Positions 13,258-25,180 of a DNA stretch of 64,000 nt are shown piece by piece. This DNA is from Endomychus coccineus (taxonomy: Eukaryota > Arthropoda > Insecta > Coleoptera > Endomychidae). Position 1 is the stretch's first letter, and every line of letters starts with the position of its first letter. A model generated the notes under the pieces. It saw only the letters and a list, made by a program, of their open reading frames with translations, searched no databases and had not been told where the DNA came from. The position numbers were made by a program, and so were the translations under genes. The stretch spans positions 37,354,581 through 37,418,580 of the forward strand of contig OY294071.1 of the NCBI GenBank assembly GCA_958510875.1, read 5' to 3'.

Positions 13258-13380
13258 GTTATATATAAATTCTTGGGATATAGTTCACATTAAGACTTAT
13301 GTCTCTTATATTTTCGTATTTACGTACGTTTCGGTCTCACGACTATCATCAGAAGACGTTTGAAAACTAATTCACATCAA
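13258..13380 (-). mobile_element. Penelope-type 3'-end remnant (same family as 45.3 kb)
   Basis: Read on the minus strand this contains a hammerhead-like core followed by a tail with TTAATGTGAACTATATCCC and AAGAATTTATATATAA. The tail aligns with the one at 45386-45470 (TTAATGTGACCTAATTCCC then GAGAATTTTATA), which also ends in TA repeats. It is therefore a diverged copy of the same short element end. No protein-coding part is attached. Confidence 0.6.
13316..13357 (-). ncRNA. Hammerhead ribozyme-like motif, slightly degraded
   Basis: Minus strand order: GTCTT, CTGATGA, one extra T, a stem (AGTC/GACC with GTGA loop, one mismatch), GAAAC, GTACGTA, AATAC. The outer GTCTT/AATAC pairing has one mismatch compared with the perfect GTCTT/AAGAC at 45361-45402. 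Catalytic core bases CTGATGA and GAAA are intact. Mutations in two stems suggest it is a decayed copy. Confidence 0.5.
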
Positions 13381-15560
13381 CTAAATCGCGGGATTTCTCA
13401 AACTAATTGTACTAAGCACCATGCGTGTTTAGTATTTCAATTATTCGTGTTAAAGATGTTTATGAACAAACTTCTAATTTTAATGGTTCAATGAAATACA
13501 GTTCCATTCAAAAAATCGAAAATAAATGTGAAAAGTGCCATTTGTAAAGATGCTACCGCGTTCCAAAGCAATACAGTTCCTAATGTCACCATGTGCGTAC
13601 ATAGTTACATAAGAAAATATAAATTCATGGAAGACATTTTATTTACTACAAGCTTAAGAATCACTAGGGTGAATGAGATGAACAATGAGCTTATTTGGTT
13701 GAAATTGAACCGGAATAATTCATCGATTAATCACTGCATGTGAAAAGGTGATGATACAAAGTAAAATGAACGGACCTCATCAAACTTTCAAGTACCTCTC
13801 TTGTATGTCACTCTATTTTGAACACTTTTTTGATGTTGAATAAAGTCATTAAATGTCTACAAGCCGGTCTTGAACTAATTTATATTCATATATTTACTAC
13901 TGGATAAAGGAGTTTGATGAAAGGTGTCATTTGTCAAAATCTAAGTGAAAAGAAATGTCGCAGTTTATGCGATACGGTTTATGGGGTCAGCGACCTGGCA
14001 TTAATGTTTGCCTGAATGTACTGTGTGCAAATGTATTGGGGACTCCTATTACCATTAAACCAATAATTGCGTCTCTATTGCTTCTGTAAACTGTAATGTG
14101 CATCGTAGTTTCTATACAATCCACTATTCATACTCGGGCTGTTTCTTTATATATGTGCCAATGATTTGAAGAGGTATCAAAAATAAGGGCAGTTTTCCAT
14201 ATAATCTGATGCCCTAAACCACTCCTTGTCCAGGTATATAAGACGTAGAGGAATAGTTCTACTCATATCCAAATCGTTCCAATACTATACCCAGGCCAAG
14301 GTAACCCCAATTTTTCATATGCTGTGATTAATATGAAATAGTTAATGAACACAATAGACGGCAGTGCCATTGGAACCGACTGTACCTATAGCTGAGGGCT
14401 TTGGGGTGCAGTTTGAAACGCATGTAATGATGCGTTGCTATGGAGATTCATGAGTGCATTGGCATCATGGATACCTATGTATGTCACTGGGTATATAGGT
14501 TACATAGTACATTGAATACGTGTATATATGAGGGGTCTCTAGTACCCTATAGCATAGTCCGAACATTGAAGAGGATTGTTAAAAGTTCGTTCTTGCTTGA
14601 AAGTGCAAATGTGCAGTGTTGAGAGATTTCTTAGTAATTGCATTGGACGGATATTCGAACTCTTGTTGAAGGGACAATTATCTTCCCTTTGTCTTACGCT
14701 GAAAAACATTTTTCCTTTCGAAGCGTTAATAATCTATTCTAAATACGTCGGTATGGAAAGTAAATCTCATAAAGAAAAAAAAAGGTTCATTTATTTTGTA
14801 ATTGAATTGAGATTTGGACTACAAATATGGCCTTATTAAAGCTTTCAACATAAGAGGGTGCGGGAATAATATCCACAGGGTATTCTAATCGAAGAAAATA
14901 AATAATCTGTTGGAATTTAATAAATATTTGATTCCGAAATCAGAACCTGCTAAAATTCCGGCTTATAAATGTTATTATATTGTAGTAAGTTTGCAGAAAT
15001 CTGGTCTTATCGAGCTATATTTCATATACAACCAATAGGTAATATAACACGGTAAAAGGTTTAGGTTGTATTCAATTGCATGATTTGATCATCTGGACGA
15101 TTATGAGCCCTTTCATCCTCTGTTTACTACTCTCATAGATAGATACATTTCAAAGTAATGCGATTTTGCAAATGCATATACTGCAAAGTATTTTCATCTT
15201 GTTGAAATGCGACGGTCAAAACGAATACTACGTACTGTGAAACGAGGAAAAACAAATTATATACTAAACGCCGACATTTTAAATGTATAACAAGCTTTCA
15301 TGACAATATTATATGGTCTGACGATTTGAACCTGATGATTATATTCAGAATTGATGTACCTAATTTGATGAAACGATATGCTGTGAAATTCTGGACTTCA
15401 ATTTTTAATTCATATAAACGAAATTTTTCCACTTCGTGTTTTACGCGATTGATACATATTCTTTTGAATTGAATAAACATTATTACATTTCTAAAAGGTT
15501 ATTATTTTTATTATCATTGCTTTACAGTTGACATAAATTGTTAGGGCGATCATTGTAGGA
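13381..15560. other. AT-rich DNA, no recognised gene
   Basis: Frames of 60-87 codons occur but none shows a motif or splice context. No repeat partner within the window was noticed. Confidence 0.5.
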
Positions 15561-15567
15561 GAGAAAA

Positions 15568-16120
15568 ATGGAAAGAAAATCGTTCCTAAGTCCCATTGCA
15601 CTACTATCTGTGATCTCTAGAGTAATGCAGAGAGCAATCAACATCGAACTCCAAAATCGAGAGAGACAGACAGTATGGCCTGCATCACGCTTCACCAAAA
15701 ATCAACATGAGATCTGCTTGTCTACGTAACACAAATATCCAATGACAAATATGAGAAATCTCTACCTGAAGCATTGGATATCTCCAAAGCGTTTGTCTAA
15801 GTCTGGCCTTTTGGGAAACGAATTTTTTTCAGATAGACTACTCCGTCTGATGGTTAATGGAGTCTCCTCGGATATAATGGCTATCACCATTCGTGTTTCT
15901 CAGGGATCTGTCTTGGCACCAGTATCAACGATCTGTTCAGAGTGACCTTCTGTCCTGCCCACAGCTTTGCGGATGATGGTACACTTTATACCGCTTTCTC
16001 CTCAACATTCCTATATCATAGATATAGAGAGAGACATGGGATGGATCTCTGATAATCTAGTAGTATCATTCCATCGACCACCTATCCTTATTGCTTTTAG
16101 GCTAACTGCCGGGGTATGTC
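15568..16120 (+). pseudogene. Non-LTR reverse transcriptase fragment
   Basis: Plus-strand remnant: a piece reading YR/LSPIALLSVISRVMQRAI (the RPISLLS..SKI.E segment of RT) starts near 15585; SQGSVLAP (motif B, normally PQGSVLGP) lies near 15900; SFADDGTLYTA (catalytic FADD) lies near 15963-15995. Stop codons and a frameshift separate the pieces. The FCPAHSFADDGTL wording is matched by the fragments at 61.2 kb (SFANDDTLH) and, on the other strand, at 63.2 kb (CPTHSFTDDGTLH), so all belong to one family. It lacks the endonuclease and the 3' end here. Confidence 0.75.
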
Positions 16121-18150
16121 AACTTTCTGGGACTGATACGATTTCGAATGAATCAGAGTCTTCTAGGATGTTTTTTTTTGGGTTGTATGTTCTTCTTGAT
16201 AATACGGAGTATAGAGCTTATATTAACGATCAATCATTGACGATCCATTTATTAGAATTTTATCAATTTTATGAAACTTAAGAGAAACTATTGGTTTTTC
16301 TGATGAATATTTTTTATGTTCAAATTCTAAAGGAATATGAAAAAGGGACCTCACAGGATGGATTCAAGTGAAATTACTTATCCTTACTATTCTTCACCAG
16401 ATAAGCGAACGTGATTCGAGTCCTCCCTATGATAGGTATATAACAGATAGAGAATATCACTCCTTCGAACCTGTAGTTCTATTTCTTCTACATATTTCTA
16501 GTTACAGAAATTCATTCTTTTCATAAAACGGCTTCGATGTAGCTCCAGAGTTGTATTTGGGAGTATAAAATGGCTTTAGTATGAGATTTTAACGCCTCTA
16601 CTAAATTTTATTTTCTGAAAGTAACGCCATAATTTTTACATCTGAAATGAATTTCAACGGTTTGGAATGATTCAACGAATGTCGGCCAATAAAAGAATAT
16701 TTATCAACTCTCAAATTAAACATTATATAGTCCCATCAATACGACCTTTTATTTATTACTCCACTCGAGTCGATGTGTCGAAGCCCAGTACACATTTTCT
16801 CAAATGAAATTCTCGGTATAATCAACTGCACACATTCAGATTTATAAATAAAGGAAAATAGCTTCGGTGCATATTGTGAGACTATTCCTCCCAAAAATTC
16901 TTATTTTTCGATCTGACTCGGTAGTTAATAATTGAAAGGTGTGAATAATAATTTGATTCGTTGGAGAAATGCTTAGAACAAAAATTATTGGCACATTTAT
17001 AGAAAAAATTACGTCAAGACCCAATTGAAATCTTCCTAAGAGTAAAAGTGAATTTTAGATCCACCTGAATTTCCTGTAATACTGGCATTTGTCAAAAAGA
17101 TGAAGGTTTTGTTTGCTAATTATGGTTCTATAATGTTTGAAAGTAATGTTAGGTTTAAATAACATAGAATGATTTCATTAAAGTACGGTGATATGGAATA
17201 ATGATAATTTTCTCGAATTCAACGTAAAAAAATCCCATTTAGTACTTAATTGTTGAGTAGATAGATACAATAAAGGAGAATTGGGCTCTATTTTTTAATT
17301 CTTTCGCATATGAGTAGGTTCGCAAATTGAATTTGTGGGGTGGCGATGCATATTTGCTCATGGCGCGTTCTGTAATGGCATTCCTGATACTAATAATGAA
17401 ATGGCCATTGTCTGGTAATGCACAAGGGATCACTAATTGTTTGTATATTGTCAATTTGCATCTGATGAATTTTATGGAGCGCTAACCGGTTCACCATACA
17501 ATATTAAATTAAAATTTTCACAATTCAATAAAAGAATGAATATGTTTCCCTGTTTGTGAATACTAATTTTCTAATAAATATTCATATCTGTTTTCGTTCC
17601 AAATTTATGAATATCTTGAATAAAACGTTCCAATGAACTGGATTAGAGAATTTCGCGTTTATTACGAAATCGTGCAAACTACGAATTTCGAATATATTCT
17701 AAAATTCCTTCGAAGGCTGATGTTCTAATTCATAATTGTAATTCCATTAAATCATGCTATGCTTTATTAGTATCTCGACTTAAGCGATACATCAACGTCA
17801 TTTTATCCAATTTCCTAATTTTGACTGCGATATCGGTTTCCCGTTGAGTCCAAGTCATAAGAGCATGACATGATTATCGGACATATAACTACTCAACATG
17901 GTATGGTCTTGATTGTACGATTTAATCTCGTATGCCGACATTTCGCCAACCATTAGCGGAAAATGGTAGTTTGAGGTTAGATTTTGATTGTTCGGTTATT
18001 TTATCGCCGTGAGGAACCACTAATTACGGTAAGCAAAACGTTGTCACATAGTCGTGCTCCTGTTACCTGGTATCCATCGAAATTATCTCCAACATCAAAT
18101 ATAAGTTGGTTTTATAAATACATATTGACTTGCCATTACGATTTGGCTTG
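16121..18150. other. AT-rich DNA, nothing recognised
   Basis: No motif-bearing frame or repeat boundary was seen. Confidence 0.5.
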
Positions 18151-18172
18151 TTACCCCCACAGATTAGATAGA

Positions 18173-18430
18173 CTTCACTCGCCCTCCCCTAAGACTCTAA
18201 CAATCCGCTCCATGCTCAGCAGAATCTTAAGCTTTATAGTAAAGCGATGGGGGAGGCCTTACTCCCTGCCTCCTCATCTGAGCATAGTGCTTACGCTTAG
18301 TTTCCGGGGGTTTAGCATCTGTACATCCCCGACCAGTAAACATCGGGTAAGCTTCACTTGCCTTCCTCTAAGACTCTATCAGTCCGCTTCAGCAATCAGC
18401 AGCGTCTTACGCCTTATAGTGGGGCGAAGG
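18173..18430. repeat. GC-rich segment with ~80-bp direct duplication
   Basis: Two related segments, 18173-18252 and 18352-18430 (offset 179 bp), share CTTCACT.GCC.TCC.CTAAGACTCTA, TCCGCT and CTTATAGT..GGCGA-type blocks. The surrounding 18150-18500 is clearly more GC-rich than its neighbours. An open frame of 190 codons (17984-18556, plus) spans it but has low-complexity wording and no domain; the openness probably reflects base composition. It may be a fragment of a foreign or mobile element. Confidence 0.6.
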
Positions 18431-18536
18431 GTTATATCACCTGCAGGCGTGCTGGAGTTTGGGCTACGGGATAATTATCTACCCCGTCGCGATACTATTA
18501 CAATAAGTTTGTACTATATACAGATTCTTTCGCATT

Positions 18537-18630
18537 CAGAGCCGGCCCTATGTTGAATGGTGCTCAGGGCAAGCAAGGAGTATGCACTTTTTAGCCCCCT
18601 TTTTGTCGTTTTCCAACATCTGTTCACACT
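18537..18630 (+). other. Possible hAT-like terminus
   Basis: CAGAGCCGGCCCTATGTTG resembles the start of hAT terminal repeats (CAGGGCCGGC...). A related CTCAGGGCCATCCCG occurs in direct, not inverted, orientation near 18795, and no matching right end or 8-bp duplication was found. It may be a solo or truncated end. Confidence 0.25.
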
Positions 18631-21049
18631 GACCAGATCGCATATTATGTGAACTTCGGAAAAAGAAGATGAACAAAGCTTCTGGCAAGAACGTGACTAA
18701 CACATAACTTGTATTTTAATATCTCACAATTGCAATCCAATAACGTTTGAAAAGGAAAAATTATTTCGAAAAAAGGCGCCTCCAAAGATTAAGCGCTCAG
18801 GGCCATCCCGATTTATGCAACATTATATGTATAAAGTGCCCCAACATTGAGTTAATTCAGTTTTTCAGAAATTCTTGGCAGCTCCTCACAAAAATCGACA
18901 TCAAATGAACAACAAAACAACCTTATGCGTTTTACAATTATGAATGAGCCGCGTCAGGATGTCATGAGAAGGCTTTGGTCTAGGTATCTGTAAACGCGAA
19001 CGGAAGACTTCGCAGATTCTTTTAATTGCCTTCTTGAATTCTTCATAATTATATTGTTAACAAATTAAAATTATCTTCAATGTTAAATTATAAAAATTAT
19101 TTACAATTTATTTTGTTGACATTTTAGCATTTATTTCTTATGAATTCTTCCAAACCAAAGCCACCTGAAAATTAGAAATTCTTTAATAACTACAAACATT
19201 TCTCGAGATTCGGCGCCAATTTCTGTGCATTCTGTACATATTTTTGAAGAGTTTCCAAAGATTTAAACAGTTATAAGCCTTATCTAGATAAATCGTGGAA
19301 ATATTTGGGACTTGACTAGCTGTTTTCGAAAAATTATTTGTTTGTGGAGGTCTGCATCTGCCATACATTTCGAAAAGAATTAAATAGGTCGAAAATGGAG
19401 GTATGTTTAAATTTCTTGTAGCAATAATATATAGGAGGTTTTATGTAAAATAACAAAGTTGAGGTTAATTTCCGGTACAACCGGAAGTTGTATACAACTG
19501 AAAATATTTTAACTGAAACGAGCTGTTGCAATAACTCCAGTATACAAATTATCAGTTGAAGTAGTTTCCTATTATACAAATCGGCTACGTTCGTCATCGA
19601 GGACTCCGTCGAGTACTTGGCTAGGAAGTGTTACACCGGGACTTTCATGGGGAAAAGCTATGTGATGCAGCGAGTCCAAAGACTCTGCCTTCTTGAATTT
19701 GCCTTTACGGCTAAGTTTGCTGTAACTCATCAGTGAGCCATGATTTTTCTGTGGTAAGTGCCGTAGATAGTATTTAAAGTACCCCGTATTACTGACTTAT
19801 AAGCATATGCTTTAAGTTACGGGGAATTAAATATATTCTGATAACATCAATTCGATAGCGCGTTATTCATTGTATAATTGTGCATTTGAAATTTAAATTA
19901 TTCGCAAAATAAAAATTTTCATTATTTATCTACTTATCATAATGTTTACCATAGTCATCCAGCTTTTGCGTCTGTTACTCTAAACCGATTGTTAGTGTGC
20001 TTATATATTAATTTGAATTTCTCATTAATTATAATAAAAAATAGAAATTGTGTGCGTTGAAATATATCGCGGAATAAATATATGCAAATTCTATATCTAA
20101 AAATACACACAATATAAAACATACCATATGGATAGTGGACGAAATTTACACCCCATTTATTTTACTGTAATGAAGTTAACAGAAATTAAACTGTATGTTT
20201 CACCAATCGGATTTTTGTTTAAAACTTTCGAGTAAAAATATCAGTTAACTGTTGAATCTAATTGAGTGTAATGAAGTGTGCGGGACGGAATAGGAATTGA
20301 CATCCCGAAATTGAAAAGCTTTGGTATAAATATGTTTAAAGAAAAGCGTGATAAAAAGCTCGTGTGCTTTCATGCCTCAGTGATAACTGATAATTACGTA
20401 CGGGTGATCTTGAAGAGACGCAGTGGGGTGCAACCCCCTTTAAAATAAAACTGTCGCACGCCCACAATACTAGACTTTCCGGCAAGGCGATCTCAAAACG
20501 ACAAATAAACTTTATACTTGGCCGAACTTAAATGTTGTTGAGCACTTACTTTAAAAGCGCGACTTGATTCCCAAGCGTCCCAATTGAGCACCAATCGACG
20601 ATTTATGATAGTTTAAACATTAATGGCACGGTTTAAGTTTTTTAAAGTCGCTGATTTTCAAATTTATCACCGTATGCAAAGGTTTTTAGTCGACACGTTA
20701 ATGGATTTTCGGAATTCACTCCCTTTTATCAAATATAAAGCGATTGAATATCTTTTGCTCTGTAGAAACTCGCCGACGATCATGATTTTCAGGTTATCTT
20801 ATATTGTTTTTGGCAATATTGATTCTTCCCTCTATCTTAGAATGACAATTTCATTACAGAAGGAAATATCCAGAGGACGTAGAAGATGGTACAGGTGTAA
20901 GATGAAAGAATGAATATCTACGTTTCGAGGTATTATTATTAATTTCATAGATTTGATGGAAACTTAAGAACAATGAATAAACCATAGTAAAAACGTCTTA
21001 TTATTAAATCTAATAGAATCAGCTATTGCGTGATGAAAATCCATTATAA
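18631..21049. other. Mostly AT-rich DNA, one coding-like fragment
   Basis: Apart from the small coding-like piece at 19.6 kb nothing is recognised. The 96-codon plus frame at 20623-20913 shows no motif. Confidence 0.45.
19560..19735 (+). other. Unidentified coding-like fragment
   Basis: One plus frame runs about 50 codons from near 19572 to a stop near 19735 and includes FVIEDSVEYLARKCYTG and YVMQRVQRLCLLEFAFTAKF. Its codon third positions are more GC-rich than the surroundings, which suggests former coding. A GTAAGT donor-like site follows at 19756, after the stop. I do not recognise the protein; a decayed transposon piece is as likely as an exon. Confidence 0.25.
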
Positions 21050-21204
21050 ACTTAAATAAAACAACTATTAAAACTTTAGCTTCTTCAAACAGATATTATG
21101 AAATACTACATAAATGTTTGAAGAAGCTACGATGGGAGCGAAACTAGTCCATTTAATATATTAAATTAGCGAATATCAAAATTTTAATAGTTATTTTATT
21201 CAAG
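21050..21204 (+). mobile_element. Hairpin-shaped Penelope-type remnant with degraded hammerhead core
   Basis: The left part (21050-21091) is the inverse of two separated blocks on the right: AGCTTCTTCAAACA pairs with 21115-21128, and CTTAAATAAAACAACTATTAAAACTTT pairs with 21178-21204. Between the two right-hand blocks lie 49 extra bases (21129-21177) that the left arm lacks. Those bases hold the GAAAC half of a hammerhead-like core. This is the same layout as at 45278-45447. The copy is old: the core starts TTGAAGA instead of CTGAAGA. Confidence 0.5.
21115..21149 (+). ncRNA. Degenerate hammerhead-like motif
   Basis: TTGAAGA (21118-21124), a weak AGC-type stem, GAAAC (21140-21144), then TAGTC. 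The first core base is T rather than C and the outer stem is poor, so activity is unlikely. It is recorded because position and architecture match better copies elsewhere in the window. Confidence 0.3.
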
Positions 21205-22465
21205 TCTTTTGATAAATTTCGTTCAACAAGAAAAAGTTAACATGTGTAACTTCCATTCACAATTTCTAAAGTTCCTAAGAATTCATACATGCATATAAAC
21301 ATTGCTTCTTAACAATACGGTCAATTTGTTCTCATCGTGAGCGGTTGATTGGTGGAAAGCTCGGAGAGCATGAATAGGTCGGCAACGTCTAAACGGAAAC
21401 TTTAAATTTCAAGGATATAGAAGCAAATAAAAGGGGAACATTTATATTTTGTGAAAGGTTGTCTTTAAAAGCCGGACGAAAGAAATAAATGTTGAGAAAC
21501 AAAAATTTACTATTCTACAAATTACAAGCTCTGTATAGTAATACATCAGTTTTATTACCTTCTACTCATGACCATGCTATTTTTTAAAGTACAGCTTTAT
21601 GGACTCGACGAATTTAAAATGTTTTCAATTGTGCAAATATACATTAATACCAGAATGATCTTTTTGCTGTCTTCTGGTTTAACGAACAGTTCTTTTGCGC
21701 ATACATCAACTCAATCTTAAAACAGTTTTAGTCTATTTTTACACATAATACTTTTATGGTTAAATTTATGGGATATCGCTCGTTTCCGATAGCTTTATTC
21801 GATAAGTATCTGAGTTAGTTCAAAAATGAAACTATCAGGTCTCTATTGTTCAGTATTAGTTATATTAATGCCCAAGATACCTTATGAATGGCATTGCATT
21901 AGATACTTTACATTATACCTAAAGTGCATCTATTAGAAAATTCAAATTTCTGATGGATGCTTGAAAAGAAAAGTTGATTATGATATCAATGTATGAGGTA
22001 CTATTGTGGAATGTAGTATGATATAATTCAGATTACATATCACTCTTTTCCCACATAAATTTTAAATAATCCATTGTCCTTTTCGCCATTATTAAAGACG
22101 TATGTTAACTGAATTTGAAACGAAAAATGCGATATACTCAGTGTCAAATTTGGATAATGGTATACTACAACCAGTGATAAAGCGGCTATTATTCTCTTTC
22201 TAATGCATGAAACTATTATATTACAGGTACTTTTTGGCAGAAAATTAACATCAATTTATCCAGGTTTTCATTAATACTAATTACTTAAAAATAAGTGTTC
22301 CTAGAGTTGACTTGGAGGTTTATTGAAGCACTTATAATAATGTATTGTTATTTTCAATCAGAGATAAATCAAAATTCCTCAAAGGATTGATATGTTCATA
22401 TATTTCCATAGCTTACAATGTTCCTTTGTAAGGTTTATCCCTGAATTTTAAGAGAGGAAGATTTT
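21205..22465. other. AT-rich DNA, nothing recognised
   Basis: No gene or repeat boundary was seen. Confidence 0.5.
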
Positions 22466-22783
22466 GTGACATTTTGTCCGGTTTGTAAGAAGTGGCTTAT
22501 GCTCAGGCGCCATGTTGACAAGCCGATACACGGTGTTTTCTATCGAAACATCGAAACGCTCGGCTTGTCAATCAGGCTAACCTTCGGCTACCTAAGGTCA
22601 GCCGGGCTTACATCCGAGACCGAGGGATTTACTGCAGCTTGCCAAGATGGCGTAATTAACACCTTGGTCCATCGCTGCAACATGATGAGTGTACAGGCTC
22701 CTGAAAGGCCCCTGAGACACTTTTCCCCTCGGCGTACAACCATAGCCATAATGCGGCCCTACGGGTGCCTTATTACCATCTAA
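22466..22783 (+). pseudogene. Possible non-LTR ORF2 C-terminal (R2-type endonuclease lead-in) fragment
   Basis: The 105-residue frame includes LTSETEGFTAACQDGVINTL, which resembles the L..ETEGF..A.QD.V..T..YR segment that precedes the CCHC finger and restriction-like endonuclease in R2/NeSL-type and related non-LTR ORF2 proteins. The expected C..C finger after it is not clear (VQAPERPLRHFSP may be its eroded form). The segment is distinctly GC-richer than its neighbours, consistent with an inserted element. Assigned from one motif; moderate to low certainty. Confidence 0.4.
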
Positions 22784-22794
22784 GACACTCGTAC

Positions 22795-23345
22795 GGAATC
22801 TAAAGTGATCTAAAGTTCAATCGTTTTGAAGTAAGGATTGTGAGTTAGAGTAATACTATGGTTGGCAATTACTGTTGACAGTACTTATTCAATGGCAGCA
22901 TCCCGGTTCTTATATATTTCAATAGAACTGACAGAGATGTTCTGTTAAGTATTAAAGTTTCTTTGGCTAATTGGCCACAATTTCGTGTAGGTACATTAAG
23001 AGATATAATAGAATTAGATTTTCTGAGCTATGAAGATAACTTAGATAATTTTACATAGGATTATAAAGATGAATAAAAGTAAAATATTGAACCGAAGGCG
23101 GGATTCGAACCCACATTACTGGATGTCTAGTCCAGGGTGTTTACAACAATGACACCACTTTGATCCTGTCAGATTCTTATATTTTTGTAAATATAAACCT
23201 CTAAAAGGATATTAGATCATTGATGAACAGAATTCGATTCGTTGCTCCTCTATAGATGAACTATTCAAGCACATTCATCTAAAGTTCAATCGTTGTTCAT
23301 CAATGATCTACTATCCTCTCAGAGGTTTATATTTACAAACATAAA
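22795..23345 (-). repeat. tRNA-like repeat, copy B (circularly permuted, more than one unit)
   Basis: This repeat shares blocks with 43604-44042 and 44830-45090, but in a rotated order. A TCTAAAGTTCAATCG block occurs at both ends (about 22810 and 23279), about 468 bp apart. Between them, in order, lie GACAGCATCC, AATAGAACTGAC, AAAGTTTCTTTGGCTAATTG, AAGAGATATA and the tRNA-like segment. Reading past one full period implies a head-to-tail tandem or circular source unit. The right end folds back: 23178-23226 is the inverse of 23297-23345. Confidence 0.75.
23091..23164 (-). tRNA. tRNA-like pseudogene inside repeat copy B
   Basis: The minus strand shows an A box (GTGGTGTCATTG), an anticodon arm CTGGA-CTAGACA-TCCAG, and a B box/T arm GTGGG-TTCGAAT-CCCGC. 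The acceptor stem has several mismatches and the D arm carries an extra base, so it is a tRNA-derived promoter rather than a working tRNA. The loop position gives AGA as the formal anticodon, but the body wording is closer to tRNA-Gln. Confidence 0.5.
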
Positions 23346-24850
23346 AGAAAAGTTATCAAAGCTTACTAAAAATATAATTTGTGGACCACTACATATACAT
23401 TTCTTTTAGTAGAGCCAATATAACACGAAAATTGTCGCTTAAGAAGAATATAGTTCTCTCATGTATTCAGTTAATGTTATTGTATCCAACCTAGGATTGC
23501 CGCTTGGAGAAGATGTTCTCTTATTTTAATTACAAATTATGTTCAAAACCCTCATTTCTTTACCTGTATGAACCTCGAATGAGAGTGTATTTTTGAAATT
23601 TTTGTGATGGACAAAAAAGTGTGACCTAATTTAGGGCAAAAGGAATAACGAAGGGAACTATAATTGCCGTCTCAGATAATGTTGCTTTTCGCACCCTTAA
23701 TGAAAGCACAACAAAGAAGTATGAACATAATTCTGGTTGAATTGAAATTAATGAACTTTGAGTTGAAAATGTGAGTAATGGTGTTATGTATGAAGCATTA
23801 CACATGTAACAGAATAATAAAGCACAAATTAAAAAAATACACGATGCCCGGAGTTCAGTCATCCGGGCTTTGAATGGAGGCATCTCAACTTTTAATTAAT
23901 TTCAGAGGGACCCTGTTCCATTAGATTAATACACCATGTGGAGACCCTTCTTTTCGCCCTTGAACAGAAGATCACGGTGTTATCGACAAGTGCTATTGTT
24001 CCACCAATAACGCTCATTCATTGCGGAAGCGTGATCACTCTCTACCGGAAATTCTCCAATTAAATATCAAAGTTCGAACTTAACACCTGATAAATTAGTA
24101 ACAGCCACGCTATGTCAACCGCACAACGGTGTCGTTGGAATTATACTTAATTATTATACTCAGGGTTGCGCATTGTTGCTAATCTATTAATTCGAAGGGG
24201 GTTCGGAGGGCACCCGCATCTCGCTCCGTCATTGTCAGCTTCCACGTGCCGAAAGAAATATCACAACGAACTTATAAATATTCACACAATTTCATTAAAC
24301 TAGATACCTCCTTTTCCATTGCTCCGTAAAGATTTAGATCTTAATAGGATCGCGAGAGTAACTCCCTCTTATCCTTTAAAATAACTCACTTATCTTCCGT
24401 TCATGATCAGAATTTTCCAATCAGTTACCGTTGGCTTCTCTTCTAGATACCGACCACTTACATCTGTAGGTTTTGATATATTCTATAATTTATTGGAAAA
24501 CAACATCATGAAATTTTCTGAACTATGATACTGTTGACATAAACTCTAATTCAAATTGTTTTTTAACAGTAGAACTTCTTGAAAGTTACAACTCATGATC
24601 CACGAATGAGTGACGGCTTACGAATTTATTAAGCTCAACCCATTTCGACCTAAAACTTCTTAATTATTTATATTTCAAATATGAAACTAATCAATCGAAA
24701 ATTTTTCGTAAGTAATTGCTTGGCACATGGGGGCGACTTCTAACGTGTTCCAAAATCCCCACTTTTTCTTGTTTGTGCATTCTTGAATGCCATCTATATA
24801 CGCATAAACATCAACACTTCTGTTCTTGAAACCTAGAAATCCATAGGTAT
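23346..24850. other. Mixed AT-rich DNA, no recognised gene
   Basis: The 23920-24260 part is less AT-rich and lacks frames of note; it could be unique host DNA, but nothing specific supports a function. Confidence 0.4.
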
Positions 24851-24855
24851 GAAGC

Positions 24856-25025
24856 TAGAAATAGAAAGGTTCAGGATTGTGAGACATAGGTTGAGTGAAT
24901 CTCTAAATGGACCTATTTATCAATCTTTCAAATTATGTAATAAGATACCCTACAATATGTAATTACTCTCTGGAAATAAATTCAAATCTTGTCTGAAAGA
25001 ATTGTTGATAACATATACATCCATT
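24856..25025 (+). pseudogene. Non-LTR retrotransposon ORF2 C-terminal end fragment
   Basis: The plus frame reads FRIVRHRLSESLNGPIYQSF, then KLCNKIPYNM, a stop, then KFKSCLKELLITYT. This is the typical end of CR1/Jockey-group ORF2 proteins, where F(N)KLP..I is followed by FK..LK..LL. One stop interrupts it and nothing upstream belongs to it. No relation to the other non-LTR pieces in the window can be proven from this part. Confidence 0.55.
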
Positions 25026-25118
25026 TTGATAACACCTTTATTCTCGCAAATTTGTACTATGTTAGTCGTATGTGGAAACGTTTGTTAGACAGAATCACTT
25101 AGCATCAACAGCTATAGT

Positions 25119-25180
25119 CTATTAACCAACTAAATGTAGCATTTGGTAGCTATTAACCAACTAAATGTGGTATTTGGTAG
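25119..25180. repeat. 31-bp direct duplication
   Basis: CTATTAACCAACTAAATGT followed by a 12-base end occurs twice back to back (25119-25149 and 25150-25180) with one or two differences. It is a simple recent local duplication. Confidence 0.9.

Noticed and set aside
17984..18556. 190-codon frame as a protein-coding gene
   Set aside because: Low-complexity wording spanning an internally duplicated GC-rich segment, no domain and no splice context.
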